Of a stretch of DNA of 64,000 nucleotides, positions 49,472 to 58,757 are shown one piece after another; position 1 is the first letter of the stretch, and each line of letters starts with the position of its first letter. The position numbers and the translations under genes were made by a program. A model generated the notes under the pieces. The model saw only the letters and a program-made list of their open reading frames with translations, was not told the origin of the DNA and made no database searches. Source of the stretch: Curtobacterium caseinilyticum (lineage in GTDB: Bacteria; Actinomycetota; Actinomycetes; Actinomycetales; Microbacteriaceae); NCBI RefSeq assembly GCF_030363035.1, contig NZ_JAUCMN010000009.1, positions 1 through 64,000 on the forward strand, read 5' to 3'.

Positions 49472-51625
49472 CTAGAACCCCGGGATGAGACCGACCACGA
49501 GGTCGATCAGCTTGATGCCGATGAAGGGGACGATGACGCCGCCCAGCCCGTAGACGAGCAGGTTGCGTCCGAGGACGGACGACGCCGAGGCCGCCCGGTA
49601 GCGCACGCCCCGCAGCGAGAGCGGGATGAGCGCGACGATGACGAGGGCGTTGAACACGACGGCCGACAGGATCGCCGACGACGGGCTGTGCAGCCCCATG
49701 ACGTTCAGCGCCGCGAGGCCGGGGAACGCCGCCTGGAACATCGCCGGGATGATCGCGAAGTACTTCGCGACGTCGTTGGCGATCGAGAACGTGGTGAGCG
49801 CGCCGCGGGTGATGAGCAGCTGCTTGCCGATCCGGACGACGTCGATGAGCTTCGTCGGGTCCGAGTCGAGGTCGACCATGTTGCCGGCCTCCTTCGCGGC
49901 GGTCGTGCCGGTGTTCATCGCCACGCCGACGTCCGCCTGCGCCAGGGCCGGGGCGTCGTTCGTGCCGTCACCGGTCATCGCGACGAGGTTGCCGCCCTCC
50001 TGCTCCTTGCGGATGTAGGCGAGCTTGTCCTCGGGCGTGGCCTCGGCCAGGAAGTCGTCGACACCGGCCTCGGCGGCGATCGCGGCCGCGGTGCGCGGGT
50101 TGTCGCCGGTGATCATCACCGTGCGGATGCCCATGGACCGCATCTCGGCGAAGCGCTCCGCCATGCCGTCCTTGACGACGTCCTTCAGGTGGACGACACC
50201 GAGCAGGGCGACGGAGCCGGAGGCCGACCGTCGTCCGACGACGAGCGGCGTCCCGCCCTGGTCGGAGACCTCGGCGACGGTGGCGTCGATCGACGCGACC
50301 ACGGCGGCGTCGGACGCCCCGCCCGCCGCGGCCCAGTCGAGCACGGCCGCCGCGGCGCCCTTGCGGATCTGCGAGCCGTCCGCCAGGTCGAGCCCGGACA
50401 TCCGGGTCTGCGCGGTGAACGGCACCTCGACGGCACCGGCGGGGAGTCCGGGGGCCGCACCCTCGGTCGCCGCGAGCGCGACGATCGAGCGGCCCTCGGG
50501 TGTGCTGTCCGCGGCGCTGGAGAGCGCGGCGGCCTCGAGCAGCGAGCGCTCGGGCACCCCGGGCACGGGCACCACGCGGGACGCCTGGCGGTTGCCGTAC
50601 GTGATCGTGCCGGTCTTGTCGAGCAGCAGCGTGGTGATGTCACCCGCGGCCTCGACCGCGCGTCCGGACATGGCGAGCACGTTGTGCTGCACGAGCCGGT
50701 CCATGCCGGCGATGCCGATCGCGGAGAGCAGGGCGCCGATGGTGGTCGGGATGAGGCAGACGAGCAGGGCGATGAGCACCGGCACGCTGACCGTCGCGCC
50801 GACGAGCCCCGCGATGGGCTGCATCGTCAGGCAGACGATCACGAACACGATCGACAGCGACGCGAGCAGGATGTTCAGCGCGATCTCGTTCGGCGTCTTC
50901 TGGCGGGCCGCGCCCTCGACGAGCCGGATCATCCGGTCGATGAAGGTCTCGCCGGGCGTCGAGGTGATCCGCACGACGATCCGGTCGGACAGCACGCGGG
51001 TGCCGCCCGTGACGGCGCTCCGGTCCCCGCCGGACTCGCGGATGACGGGCGCGGACTCACCGGTGACCGCCGACTCGTCGACGCTCGCGATGCCCTCGAC
51101 CACGTCGCCGTCGCCGGGGATCACCTCGCCCGCGACGACGACCACGACGTCACCCTTGGCCAGGTCGACCGAGGCGACGTCCTCGGTCTCGTTGCCCGTC
51201 GCGGCCGCGTCGGACGCGTCCCAGCGCAGCACCCGGCGGGCCGTGGTGGTGGAGCGGGTCTTGCGCAGCGTGTCGGCCTGCGCCTTGCCCCGGCCCTCGG
51301 CGACGGCCTCGGCCAGGTTGGCGAAGACGACGGTGAGCCACAGCCACACCGCGATCGCGGCGGTGAAGACGGACGGCTCGACGAAGGCGGTGACCGTCGT
51401 GAGCGCGGCGCCGACCTCGACGATGAACATGACGGGGTTCCGCCACATCAGGCGCGGGTCGAGCTTGCGCAGGGCGCCCGGCAGGCCCGCCGCGAGTTGA
51501 CGGGGTCCGAAGGCGGACGAGCGGGTGACCGGCCGGGAGGCGCTGCTCGCCTCCGTAGCGTCGGCTGGGGTCGCGCTGGTCACGGTTGACGAGGGGGTCG
51601 GGGTGGACACGGGTTCGGTTCCCAT
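49472..51625 (-). CDS. kdpB: Kdp potassium-transporting ATPase subunit B
   Basis: 717 residues. P-type ATPase: TGES actuator motif in [14 protein letters not shown], phosphorylation site [12 protein letters not shown] near 335, and hinge [17 protein letters not shown]. Seven or so membrane helices. It hydrolyses ATP to drive K+ uptake through KdpA. The first 35 residues are a Ser/Thr/Pro tail not needed for the fold; it encodes a copy of the GGCCGGGAGGC word (51531-51541). Its ATG shares one base with the kdpA stop (TGATG). Confidence 0.96.
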   Translation of the reverse strand: MGTEPVSTPTPSSTVTSATPADATEASSASRPVTRSSAFGPRQLAAGLPGALRKLDPRLMWRNPVMFIVEVGAALTTVTAFVEPSVFTAAIAVWLWLTVVFANLAEAVAEGRGKAQADTLRKTRSTTTARRVLRWDASDAAATGNETEDVASVDLAKGDVVVVVAGEVIPGDGDVVEGIASVDESAVTGESAPVIRESGGDRSAVTGGTRVLSDRIVVRITSTPGETFIDRMIRLVEGAARQKTPNEIALNILLASLSIVFVIVCLTMQPIAGLVGATVSVPVLIALLVCLIPTTIGALLSAIGIAGMDRLVQHNVLAMSGRAVEAAGDITTLLLDKTGTITYGNRQASRVVPVPGVPERSLLEAAALSSAADSTPEGRSIVALAATEGAAPGLPAGAVEVPFTAQTRMSGLDLADGSQIRKGAAAAVLDWAAAGGASDAAVVASIDATVAEVSDQGGTPLVVGRRSASGSVALLGVVHLKDVVKDGMAERFAEMRSMGIRTVMITGDNPRTAAAIAAEAGVDDFLAEATPEDKLAYIRKEQEGGNLVAMTGDGTNDAPALAQADVGVAMNTGTTAAKEAGNMVDLDSDPTKLIDVVRIGKQLLITRGALTTFSIANDVAKYFAIIPAMFQAAFPGLAALNVMGLHSPSSAILSAVVFNALVIVALIPLSLRGVRYRAASASSVLGRNLLVYGLGGVIVPFIGIKLIDLVVGLIPGF

Positions 51626-53304
51626 CAGGAGAGTGCCTCCGCGAGCGGGCCCAGGGCGAGCACGGGGAAGTAGGTGAGTGCGGTGACGATCACGGCGACG
51701 GCACCGAGCAGGCCGATGAACAGCGGCCGGTGCGTCGGCAGGGTGCCGACGGTCGCGGGCACCTTGTCCTGCGCGGCGAGGGACCCGGCGAGCGCCAGGA
51801 CGAGCGCGATCGGGATGAACCGACCGAGCAGCATCACGACGCCGAGCGCCGAGTTCATCCAGGTGGTGTTCGCGGTCAGACCCCCGAACGCCGACCCGTT
51901 GTTGTTCGCGCCGGAGGTGAAGGCGTAGAGCAGCTCGGACAGGCCGTGGTTGCCCGGGTTGAAGATGCTCGTGCCGAGGACCTGCTCACGGACGCCCGGG
52001 ATCACCAGGGACAGTCCGGTCCCGAGCAGCACGAGGGTCGGCGTGACCAGGATGTACAGCGCGGCGAAGGTCATCTCGCGAGCGCGGATCTTCTTGCCGA
52101 GGTACTCCGGGGTGCGCCCGACGAGCAGACCGCCGATGAACACCGTGATGACGGCGAGCACGAGCATGCCGTACAGGCCGGAGCCGACGCCGCCGGGGGT
52201 GACCTCGCCGAGCATCATGTTGACGAGCGCCATCATCCCGCCGATCGGGGTGTAGCTGTCGTGCATCGCGTTGACCGCACCGGTGGACGTCGAGGTGGTC
52301 GCGGTCGAGAAGAGCGTCGAACCGAGGATGCCGAAGCGGCTCTCCTTGCCCTCCATCGCGGCCCCGGCAGCGTGTGTGGCGACACCACCGCCGCCGAGCT
52401 CGGCGATCGACATGACCGACAGCGACACGAGGAAGATCGCGCCCATCACGGCGAGGATCGCGTACCCCTGGCGGTCGTCGCCGACGAGCCGGCCGAAGGT
52501 GCGGGGCAGCGAGAACGGGATGACGAGCATGAGGAAGACCTCGACGAGGTTCGTCCACGCCTGCGGGTTCTCGAACGGGTGCGCGGAGTTCGCGTTGAAG
52601 TAGCCGCCACCGTTCGTGCCCAGTTCCTTGATCGCCTCCTGCGACGCGACGAAGCCGTCCGGCACGTGCTGGGTCCCGCCGGCCAGGGTGGCGACGTCGA
52701 TCCCGGTGCCCCAGGACTGCACGACGCCGCCCGCGACCAGGACGATCGCGAAGACGAAGGCCCCCGGCAGGAGCAGTCGACCGGTGCCGCGCACCACGTC
52801 GACCCAGACGTTGCCGAGCGTGCCGGACTTCCGACGAGCGAACCCGCGCACCAGCGCGACGGCGACGGACAGACCGACCGCGGCGGACAGGAAGTTCTGC
52901 ACCGCCAGGCCCGCCATCTGCACGGAGTACCCGACCGTGGCCTCGGGCGAGTACGACTGCCAGTTCGTGTTCGCGACGAACGACGCCGCCGTGTTGAACG
53001 CGAGGGCCGGGCCGACGTTCGGCAGCCCGAGGTCACCCGGCAGCACGACCTGGATGCGCTGGAGCAGGTAGACGAGCAGGAGCCCGACGGCGCTGAAGAG
53101 CAGCACGCCGCGCAGGTACGCGGGCCAGGACTGCTCGGCGTCCGGGTCGACCCCGATCACCCGGTAGACGCCGCGCTCGACGCGGGTGTGCTTCGTCGGG
53201 GTGTACACGCGCGCCATCCAGTCGCCGACCGGGCGGTACGCGACGACCAGGAGCAGGACGAGCGTGGCGACCTGGGCGATGCCGGCCCAGACGTCCGCGC
53301 TCAT
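51625..53304 (-). CDS. kdpA: Kdp potassium-transporting ATPase subunit A
   Basis: 559 residues, about ten membrane helices in a channel-like superfamily of K+ transporters. Filter-like loops: [33 protein letters not shown] and [13 protein letters not shown], all standard for KdpA. It binds and conducts K+. ATG 53304 shares one base with the kdpF stop (TGATG). Confidence 0.96.
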   Translation of the reverse strand: MSADVWAGIAQVATLVLLLVVAYRPVGDWMARVYTPTKHTRVERGVYRVIGVDPDAEQSWPAYLRGVLLFSAVGLLLVYLLQRIQVVLPGDLGLPNVGPALAFNTAASFVANTNWQSYSPEATVGYSVQMAGLAVQNFLSAAVGLSVAVALVRGFARRKSGTLGNVWVDVVRGTGRLLLPGAFVFAIVLVAGGVVQSWGTGIDVATLAGGTQHVPDGFVASQEAIKELGTNGGGYFNANSAHPFENPQAWTNLVEVFLMLVIPFSLPRTFGRLVGDDRQGYAILAVMGAIFLVSLSVMSIAELGGGGVATHAAGAAMEGKESRFGILGSTLFSTATTSTSTGAVNAMHDSYTPIGGMMALVNMMLGEVTPGGVGSGLYGMLVLAVITVFIGGLLVGRTPEYLGKKIRAREMTFAALYILVTPTLVLLGTGLSLVIPGVREQVLGTSIFNPGNHGLSELLYAFTSGANNNGSAFGGLTANTTWMNSALGVVMLLGRFIPIALVLALAGSLAAQDKVPATVGTLPTHRPLFIGLLGAVAVIVTALTYFPVLALGPLAEALS

Positions 53305-53393
53305 CAGAACCGCTCCGGGTGCACGAGCGCCCACACGAGGTAGACGACCGAGGCGATGCCGAGGACGGCGGCGGCGATGGTCACGACGATCAC
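53304..53393 (-). CDS. kdpF: KdpF small subunit
   Basis: 29 residues, mostly one membrane helix, ending [14 protein letters not shown], the typical KdpF tail. It stabilises the KdpABC complex. Too short for usual gene calling. GTG 53393 overlaps the stop of a smaller ORF upstream by four bases (GTGA) and the stop shares a base with the kdpA ATG. Confidence 0.85.
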   Translation of the reverse strand: MIVVTIAAAVLGIASVVYLVWALVHPERF

Positions 53394-53473
53394 AGCCGCT
53401 CCACCCCCTTGGCGATGAGTGCCACCACGCCGAACACGGCGAGGACACCGGCGACGACGAAGACGTCGAACAC
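53390..53473 (-). CDS. 27-residue membrane micro-ORF preceding kdpF
   Basis: GTG 53473 to TGA ending at 53390 encodes 27 residues: MFDVFVVAG, a hydrophobic run, then [10 protein letters not shown]. It predicts a single membrane helix with a positive C-terminus. CTGGAG lies eight bases upstream of the GTG, and its stop overlaps kdpF by four bases, so it is coupled to the operon. I have an impression that similar ORFs precede kdpF in other actinobacteria, not verified. It may be an extra Kdp subunit, a regulator or a leader that tunes translation. Confidence 0.6.
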   Translation of the reverse strand: MFDVFVVAGVLAVFGVVALIAKGVERL

Positions 53474-53520
53474 GAGGGACTCCAGAGGTTCTTCCTTGCC
53501 CGCGCCGGGTGACGCGGACC

Positions 53521-53555
53521 GCACCACGTGTGGTGCGGAACCGATGCTGGTTCCG
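53521..53555. repeat. Palindrome pair in the kdp leader (degenerate family 2)
   Basis: GCACCACGTGTGGTGC (53521-53536) is a perfect 16-bp palindrome, followed at once by GGAACC-N6-GGTTCC (53537-53554). The second part shares the GGAACC/GGTTCC core with the repeats near 16345 and 48845. It is transcribed if the kdp promoter lies further upstream. Confidence 0.55.
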
Positions 53556-53586
53556 GTGACGTGCCTCCAGGCCGGCCCTAACGGGA

Positions 53587-53604
53587 TCCTGACGCCCTCC
53601 TGAC
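53587..53604 (-). promoter_or_regulatory. Candidate KdpE site upstream of the kdp operon
   Basis: TCCTGAC occurs at 53587-53593 and 53598-53604, an 11-bp period expected for an OmpR-family dimer. It lies about 115 bp before the micro-ORF start. Next to it is the palindrome GGACGCATGCGTCC (53605-53618). No clean -10 is seen, so the promoter itself is unplaced. Confidence 0.4.
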
Positions 53605-53620
53605 GGACGCATGCGTCCCG

Positions 53621-54574
53621 CTAACGCCCGGCTGCGCTCCCGAGGCGGACGGCCACCGCGGCCACGGCGACCCGCAGCGCGTCGGGCCCCTCGACCGTGA
53701 AGTCCACCGCGAAGCCCGCGAACCGTCCGGCGAGCCCCTCCCACGACCAGGACCCGAGCCGCACCCGGCAGCGGCCGGGCCCGAGGTCCTCGACCTCGGC
53801 CTCCGGCGGCAGGTAGGGCGCCACGTCACGGGCCGCCACCGCGAGCACGGCCGTCCCCGTGCACGGCCAGACGTCGTCGCGGTCGGACCCCTTGAAGCGC
53901 GCAGCGACGAAGGCACCCGGGTCACCGCCGGGCACCGGCCGCGGCTCGAAGCGGGCGCGGGTGCGCATCCGCGGTGTGATCCGGTCCAGCCGGTACGTAC
54001 GCCAGTCGTCGCGGTCGAGGTCCCACGCCAGCAGGTACCACCGGCCGTCGCGGGCGACCACGGCATGGGGTTCGACGTGCCGGGGAGCCTCGTCGGCGCC
54101 GTGGCCGAAGCGGAGCCGCTCGCGCAGGTGCACGGCCTCGCTGACCGCGACGAGCACGTCCGGGTCGACCCGCGAACCCGGCGCGCGGACGACGGCGTCC
54201 ACCACGTCCACCCGGTGCCGTAGCCGCTGGGGCATCACCTGCCGCACGGTCGCGAGGGCCCGCACGGCGGCCTCGGCGATGTCCGCGCCGGACGCCGGGG
54301 CGACCGCGAGCGCGACGGCGATCGCCACGGCCTGGTCGTCGTCGAACAGCAGGGGTGGCAGGTCCGACCCGGCCGCGAGCCGGTACCCGCCGGCGGGACC
54401 GCGGACGGAGTCGATCCGGTAGCCGAGCTCGCGCAGTCGATCGACGTCGCGGCGGAGCGTCCGGGGACTGACCGTCAAGCGACCCGCGAGCTCGTCACCC
54501 GACCATTCGCGGTGCACCTGGAGCAGGGAGAGCAGCGCGAGCATGCGGGAGGACGGTCCGGACATGCCGTCCAT
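53621..54574 (-). CDS. WYL-domain transcriptional regulator (DeoR-type HTH)
   Basis: 317 residues from ATG 54574. LAGRLTVSPRTLRRDVDRLRELGY is the HTH_11/DeoR helix; the WYL domain has RWYLLAWDLDRDDWRTYRLDRI in the middle and a C-terminal WCX part. WYL regulators bind ligands or nucleic acid. Starts at 54565 and GTG 54595 are also possible; no ribosome site decides. It is divergent from the VOC gene with 53 bp between, and may control it. Confidence 0.86.
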   Translation of the reverse strand: MDGMSGPSSRMLALLSLLQVHREWSGDELAGRLTVSPRTLRRDVDRLRELGYRIDSVRGPAGGYRLAAGSDLPPLLFDDDQAVAIAVALAVAPASGADIAEAAVRALATVRQVMPQRLRHRVDVVDAVVRAPGSRVDPDVLVAVSEAVHLRERLRFGHGADEAPRHVEPHAVVARDGRWYLLAWDLDRDDWRTYRLDRITPRMRTRARFEPRPVPGGDPGAFVAARFKGSDRDDVWPCTGTAVLAVAARDVAPYLPPEAEVEDLGPGRCRVRLGSWSWEGLAGRFAGFAVDFTVEGPDALRVAVAAVAVRLGSAAGR

Positions 54575-54627
54575 CGTGGTCGGAGTAGCGGTCACGATCT
54601 GACCGCAACGCCGGACACACTCGTGCC

Positions 54628-55047
54628 ATGAGCATCGAGACCACGACCCACATCAACTTCGACGGACGGGCCCGCGAGGCCCTCGACTTCTGGGCGGCAG
54701 CGTTCGGCGGGACCGTCACCGCGGCGACCTACGGCCAGATGGGCGCCTCACCGGACCCCGCCTGGGCGGACCGGATCGTCTTCGGTCAGGTGACGACCGA
54801 CGCCGGCTTCCGCATCATGGCGTTCGACGTCTGGCCCGACCAGCCGTACGACCAGGGCGCGAACGCCTTCTACGTCTTCGTGCACGGCGACGACGCGGAC
54901 GAGGTCACGCGCTACTGGGACGGCCTGTCCGAGGGCGCCGAGGTCCGGCAGCCGCTCGGTCCGTCGCCGTGGGCGCCGCTCGCCGGGCAGCTGCGCGACC
55001 GCTTCGGCGTCGTCTGGCAGCTGGACGTGGCGCCCGACGCGAGCTGA
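54628..55047 (+). CDS. VOC-superfamily (PhnB-like) protein
   Basis: 139 residues. PhnB/3-demethylubiquinone-9-like fold: THINFDGRAREALDFWAAAF at the start, GANAFYVFVHGDDADEVTRYW in the middle, DRFGVVWQLDV at the end. These proteins are glyoxalase-related and often have no known substrate; they commonly sit beside WYL/YafY regulators as here. ATG 54628; CACACT six bases upstream may be a weak -10. Confidence 0.85.
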   Translation: MSIETTTHINFDGRAREALDFWAAAFGGTVTAATYGQMGASPDPAWADRIVFGQVTTDAGFRIMAFDVWPDQPYDQGANAFYVFVHGDDADEVTRYWDGLSEGAEVRQPLGPSPWAPLAGQLRDRFGVVWQLDVAPDAS

Positions 55048-55103
55048 GCGGCCAGCACGCGCGGGCCGGCGCCGCGCCGTGCGGCTGCCACGCCGTCCGT
55101 CTG

Positions 55104-55154
55104 TGGAGCAGAACACGTCGGGTCGCGATCGTCGACCCGACGTCTTCTGCTCCA
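55104..55154. terminator. 22-bp inverted repeat between convergent genes (repeat family 3)
   Basis: Arms 55104-55125 and 55133-55154 pair with one mismatch around seven bases. The right arm, read on the minus strand, starts TGGAGCAGAAGACGTCG, identical to the arm at 39294. It lies between the convergent VOC and RlmA-type genes. Confidence 0.65.
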
Positions 55155-55217
55155 TGGACAGCGCCCGCGCTCGCGCCCGCCGCGTGCGCCAGCGCTCGCG
55201 CCCGCCCGCGCCCGCGG

Positions 55218-56081
55218 TCAGCGCGCGGGAGCCCAGGTGCTGACCGTCACGGCGGCGGTGACGGTCAGCGGCGCGAAGGTCCGGGCCGGGTCGACGTGGT
55301 GGTGACTCGGTCCCATGTGCACGACGTCGTGGACGTCCTCGGCGGACAGGTCCATCGTCCACGTCAGGTCGTCCGAGGACAGGAGCGCGAACGACGGCGT
55401 CAACGAGTCGTGCAGCCGTCGCTCCTTCTCGGGGTCGACGGCGATGGTCGCCTCCGCGAGCTCGGCGAGGTGCCCGGTCCGCGGGGTCACCACCGCGAGC
55501 ACCCCGTCCGGGTGCAGCACGCGCGCGTACTCGCGCTGGTTGCGGGGCGCGAAGACGTCGAGCACGACGGCGGCCGCGTCGTCGACGACCGGGAGGCGCT
55601 CGGTCACGTCACCGACGACGGCTCCCGCCCGCGCGTGGACGCGAGCAGCACGTCGGATCGCCACCGCGGACAGGTCCAGCGCGACCCCGAGGCGGGCCGC
55701 AGCGGCGTCCGCCGGGCCGGAGCCGGGCCTCCCGGCCGGTGCCGGACCGTCGGCCGCGTCGAGGGCGTGCGCCAGGTAGGTGCCGGGGCCGGACCCGACG
55801 TCCAGGACGACGCCGGGTGCCGACGCCGCCGCGACGACGGTGCCGAGCGCCCGCTCGACGGGCGCGTAGTGCCCGCGACCCAGGAACCGGACGCGGGCGT
55901 CGACCATCTCCGGGGTGTCCGCGGTGAGGGCCCGCCGCTTCGCGGGCAGGAGCGTGAGGTGGCCCTGCTTCGCCTCGTCGAACCGGTGCCCGGTCGCGCA
56001 CCCGACGGTGCCGGCGGCCACACGGGCGAGGGGCTCGGCGCAGACGGGGCAGGCGAGCACGGGGAGCAGGTCGTCGCGCAC
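55218..56081 (-). CDS. RlmA/TlrB-type 23S rRNA (guanine) methyltransferase
   Basis: 287 residues. N-terminal zinc finger LACPVCAEPL with GCATGHRFDEAKQG (Cys, Cys, Cys, His), then methyltransferase motif I VVLDVGSGPGTYLAHAL and later VVLDVFAPRNQREYARVL. This is the RlmA family, which methylates G745 or G748 of 23S rRNA and in some actinobacteria affects macrolide sensitivity. An insertion after motif I (about 110-130, Gly/Pro/Ala-rich) carries a GCCTCCCGGCC word. GTG 56081 lies six bases after TACGCT, so it appears leaderless. Divergent from the SDR gene by 34 bp. Confidence 0.88.
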   Translation of the reverse strand: MRDDLLPVLACPVCAEPLARVAAGTVGCATGHRFDEAKQGHLTLLPAKRRALTADTPEMVDARVRFLGRGHYAPVERALGTVVAAASAPGVVLDVGSGPGTYLAHALDAADGPAPAGRPGSGPADAAAARLGVALDLSAVAIRRAARVHARAGAVVGDVTERLPVVDDAAAVVLDVFAPRNQREYARVLHPDGVLAVVTPRTGHLAELAEATIAVDPEKERRLHDSLTPSFALLSSDDLTWTMDLSAEDVHDVVHMGPSHHHVDPARTFAPLTVTAAVTVSTWAPAR

Positions 56082-56087
56082 CGACCC

Positions 56088-56109
56088 AGCGTACGGGCGT
56101 CGGTAGCCT
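56088..56109. promoter_or_regulatory. Two divergent leaderless -10 elements
   Basis: TACGCT on the minus strand (56088-56093) serves the GTG at 56081, and TAGCCT on the plus strand (56104-56109) serves the ATG at 56116, each with six bases between. The whole gap is 34 bp, so each promoter's -35 region lies at or inside the other gene's start. Confidence 0.6.
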
Positions 56110-56115
56110 GGCCGG

Positions 56116-56871
56116 ATGTCGCTCGAGCAGCTCTTCGGTCTGGACGGACGCCGCGCCCTCGTGACCGGGGGCAGCTCCGGGATCGGCCGGGCGATCGCAG
56201 GAGCACTCGCAGACGCCGGAGCACACGTCGTCGTCGCGGCCCGCACCCGGTCGACCCTCGACGACACGGTCGCGACGATCGAGCAGGCCGACGGGTCCGC
56301 CGAGGGCGTCGTGGCCGACCTGGCGACTCGCTCCGGTGCCCACGCGCTCGCGGACGCCGTCGGCGACGTGGACGTCCTCGTCAACTCGGCGGGCATCAAC
56401 CTGCGGCCGCCGATGCCCGACCTCGACGAGGACACCTGGGACGCGACGATGGCGGTCAACCTCGACGCCCCGTTCGTCCTCGGGCAACGGCTCGCCCCGG
56501 GCATGGCGGCGCGGGGGTACGGCCGGATCATCGGCATCAGCTCGCAGCAGGCGCACCGCCCCTTCGCCGCGAGCGGGGCGTACGGCGTCTCGAAGGCCGG
56601 CCTGGAGGCACTGGCCCGGTCGCAGGCCGAGGCCTGGTCGGGCAGCGGGGTCACCTCGAACGTCCTCGTGCCCGGGTTCGTGCAGACGCCGCTCAACCGG
56701 CGGCTCTCCACCGACCCCGACCGGGTCGCCGCGCTCGCGGCACGGACGCTGGTCGGGCGCAACGGCCTGGCCTCCGACTTCGCCGCGGCAGCCGTCTTCC
56801 TCGCCGGACCCGGTTCGGCGTACGTGACGGGGCAGTCGATCGCGGTCGACGGCGGCTTCTCGGTGCACTGA
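56116..56871 (+). CDS. Short-chain dehydrogenase/reductase (gluconate 5-dehydrogenase-like)
   Basis: 251 residues. VTGGSSGIGRAIAGALADAG for the cofactor, VLVNSAGIN, GISSQQAHRP with catalytic Ser, and GAYGVSKAGLEAL with Tyr and Lys; the end DGGFSVH is usual. AARTRS after the second strand suggests NADP. Resembles gluconate 5-dehydrogenase/2-deoxygluconate dehydrogenase by eye. Leaderless start at ATG 56116. Confidence 0.87.
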   Translation: MSLEQLFGLDGRRALVTGGSSGIGRAIAGALADAGAHVVVAARTRSTLDDTVATIEQADGSAEGVVADLATRSGAHALADAVGDVDVLVNSAGINLRPPMPDLDEDTWDATMAVNLDAPFVLGQRLAPGMAARGYGRIIGISSQQAHRPFAASGAYGVSKAGLEALARSQAEAWSGSGVTSNVLVPGFVQTPLNRRLSTDPDRVAALAARTLVGRNGLASDFAAAAVFLAGPGSAYVTGQSIAVDGGFSVH

Positions 56872-56927
56872 TCGCGGCACCGGCGCACGCAGCGGCGGGC
56901 CGTCGGCGTCACCTGAGGTGTGCTCGG

Positions 56928-56933
56928 TAGCGT
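56928..56933 (+). promoter_or_regulatory. -10 element, leaderless Mak-cap gene
   Basis: TAGCGT is followed by CGGACC and the ATG at 56940, the same block as before lysE. Confidence 0.55.
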
Positions 56934-56939
56934 CGGACC

Positions 56940-57551
56940 ATGGCAGTGATCCACGACGCAGTCCTCCGACCCTCCAAGGCCGAGGCGCTCGCCGCCTGGC
57001 TGCCCGCGCAGCCGTGGAGCGGCCTGACGGCAGGGCAGGCGGTCGAGGTCGTCACCCGCTTCCGGTTCGACGACCCGGCGGGCGAGGTCGGTGTCGAGGT
57101 GTACCTCGTCCGCACCCCGGACGGACGGGTCCTGCACACGCCGCTGACCTACCGCGGGGCGCCGCTCGACGGCGCGGGCGCCCACCTGGTCACGGAGATG
57201 CACCACTCGGCGCTCGGTCGCCGCTGGGTGTACGACGCCGTGGGCGACCCCGTGTACGCCGACGTCGTCCGCCGTGCGATCGCGACCGGCGGGCACGAGG
57301 CCGAGCTCGAACGGGCCGACGGTGCGGGGACCCTCGACAAGGAGGGCACGGCGGTCGGCAGCGGCACCGCGCCCTCGTCCCTCACGGTGACCACGGTGGC
57401 GGCCCGCACCGACGGCGCCGAGACCACGGTCCGGACCGACCACGGCGACCTCGTCGTGCTGCGGGTCGTGGGCCTGCCGGTACCCGCGGGCGCGGCCCTG
57501 ACCGCCACCTGGGGCGACCACCACGCGGTCGTCGCGGTGCTGCCCGACTGA
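56940..57551 (+). CDS. Stand-alone maltokinase N-terminal cap-like protein
   Basis: 203 residues. It resembles the N-terminal cap domain of actinobacterial maltokinase: VIHDAVLRPSKAEALAAWLPAQPW, EVYLVRTPDGRVLHTPLTYRGAPL, HSALGRRWVYDAVGDPVY. The kinase half is missing and no frameshift of one is seen downstream, so it is a separate protein. Family members without the kinase are common but uncharacterised as far as I know. ATG 56940 is leaderless. Possibly linked to glucan or maltose metabolism. Confidence 0.72.
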   Translation: MAVIHDAVLRPSKAEALAAWLPAQPWSGLTAGQAVEVVTRFRFDDPAGEVGVEVYLVRTPDGRVLHTPLTYRGAPLDGAGAHLVTEMHHSALGRRWVYDAVGDPVYADVVRRAIATGGHEAELERADGAGTLDKEGTAVGSGTAPSSLTVTTVAARTDGAETTVRTDHGDLVVLRVVGLPVPAGAALTATWGDHHAVVAVLPD

Positions 57552-57703
57552 GCACTGGTCCTGGCGCACCCTCCCCCGGCATGGTCGGACCACCGGACGG
57601 CGGGCGGGTGTCCGCCGTCGCCGTGCCTCCCGCCCACCCGGCGGTCGCGACCGGCACCGACAGGGCCTGTCTCCCCGGACCCGCCGCTGGCAGGATCGGT
57701 CTG

Positions 57704-58642
57704 GTGAAGACACTGGAGTTGCCACAGACCGACCTCACCGCGTCCGACGTCGTCGTCGGGCTCATGCGGATCACCGACATGAGCGACGAGGACATCCGGT
57801 CGCTGTACACCGCCTCGCGCGACGCGGGCGTGACGATGTTCGACCACGCCGCGGTCTACGGCGGGTGGCACGGCTGCGAACAGCGCTTCGGCGAGGCCGT
57901 CACCCTGTCGTCCTCCGAGCGCGAGGCGATCCAGCTGCAGACCAAGGTCGGCATCCGCCCCACGACGAACGGCGCCTACTTCGACTTCTCGTACGAGCAC
58001 ATCATCGAGTCGGTGCACGAGTCCCTCGAGGCACTGCGGACCGACTACGTCGACGTCCTGCTCCTGCACCGCCCCGACGCCCTGGTCGAGCCGGAGGAGG
58101 TCGCGAAGGCCTTCGACGAGCTGCACGCCGCCGGCAAGGTCCACCACTTCGGCGTCTCGAACCACACGCCCGGTCAGGTCGCCCTGCTCGAGCAGCACGT
58201 CCGGCAGCCGCTCGCGTTCAACCAGGTGCAGCTGAGCATCACGCACGCGAACGTCATCGCGCAGGGCCTCACGGCCAACATGGCGGGGCTCGACCAGTCG
58301 ATCGACCGCGACAACGACATCCTCAACGCGGCGCGGGTGAAGGGCGTGACGCTGCAGGCGTGGTCGCCGTTCCAGAAGGGCTTCTTCGACGGCGTCTTCC
58401 TGGGCGACCGCGAGCAGTACGCCGAGCTGAACGACGTCCTCGACGAGGTGGCGGCCGCGCACGGCGTCACGCCGACCGGCATCGCCGTGGCGTGGATCAC
58501 CCGGCACCCCGCGCACTTCCAGGTCGTCCTCGGCACGACGAACCCGCAGCGCGTGCGGGACTCGGCGGCCGGCTCGGACGTCGTGCTGTCGCGCGAGGAG
58601 TGGTACCGGATCTTCACCGCGGCGGGGCACACCGTCCCCTGA
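57704..58642 (+). CDS. Aldo/keto reductase (YdhF-like oxidoreductase)
   Basis: 312 residues. Tetrad: MFDHAAVYGG with Asp and Tyr, LQTKVGI with Lys, LLHRPDALVEP with His. AWSPFQKGFFDGVF and VLGTTNPQRVRD match the YdhF group. It reduces carbonyls with NADPH; substrate unknown. GTG 57704 with CAGGAT seven bases upstream (weak leaderless -10). It is separate from the Mak-cap gene by 152 bp, in which I see only the promoter and a variant GCCTCCCGCCC word. Confidence 0.87.
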   Translation: MKTLELPQTDLTASDVVVGLMRITDMSDEDIRSLYTASRDAGVTMFDHAAVYGGWHGCEQRFGEAVTLSSSEREAIQLQTKVGIRPTTNGAYFDFSYEHIIESVHESLEALRTDYVDVLLLHRPDALVEPEEVAKAFDELHAAGKVHHFGVSNHTPGQVALLEQHVRQPLAFNQVQLSITHANVIAQGLTANMAGLDQSIDRDNDILNAARVKGVTLQAWSPFQKGFFDGVFLGDREQYAELNDVLDEVAAAHGVTPTGIAVAWITRHPAHFQVVLGTTNPQRVRDSAAGSDVVLSREEWYRIFTAAGHTVP

Positions 58643-58745
58643 GCCCGGTCCGACGCCAGGACCAGCACCGGCCGGTGCCCACGGCCCCGACCACCGCGAC
58701 CTCGTGTCGACGGCGGCCGGGGCTGCGTCGTCCGGACGGGTCGAT

Positions 58746-58751
58746 TAGGGT
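58746..58751 (+). promoter_or_regulatory. -10 element, leaderless acyltransferase gene
   Basis: TAGGGT is followed by CCTCAC and the GTG at 58758. Confidence 0.5.
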
Positions 58752-58757
58752 CCTCAC

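Noticed and set aside
46880..51589. Long open frame (1569 codons) on the plus strand across kdpB-kdpC-kdpD
   Set aside because: Arg/Asp/Gly-rich with no domain, and it covers three well-recognised genes on the other strand.
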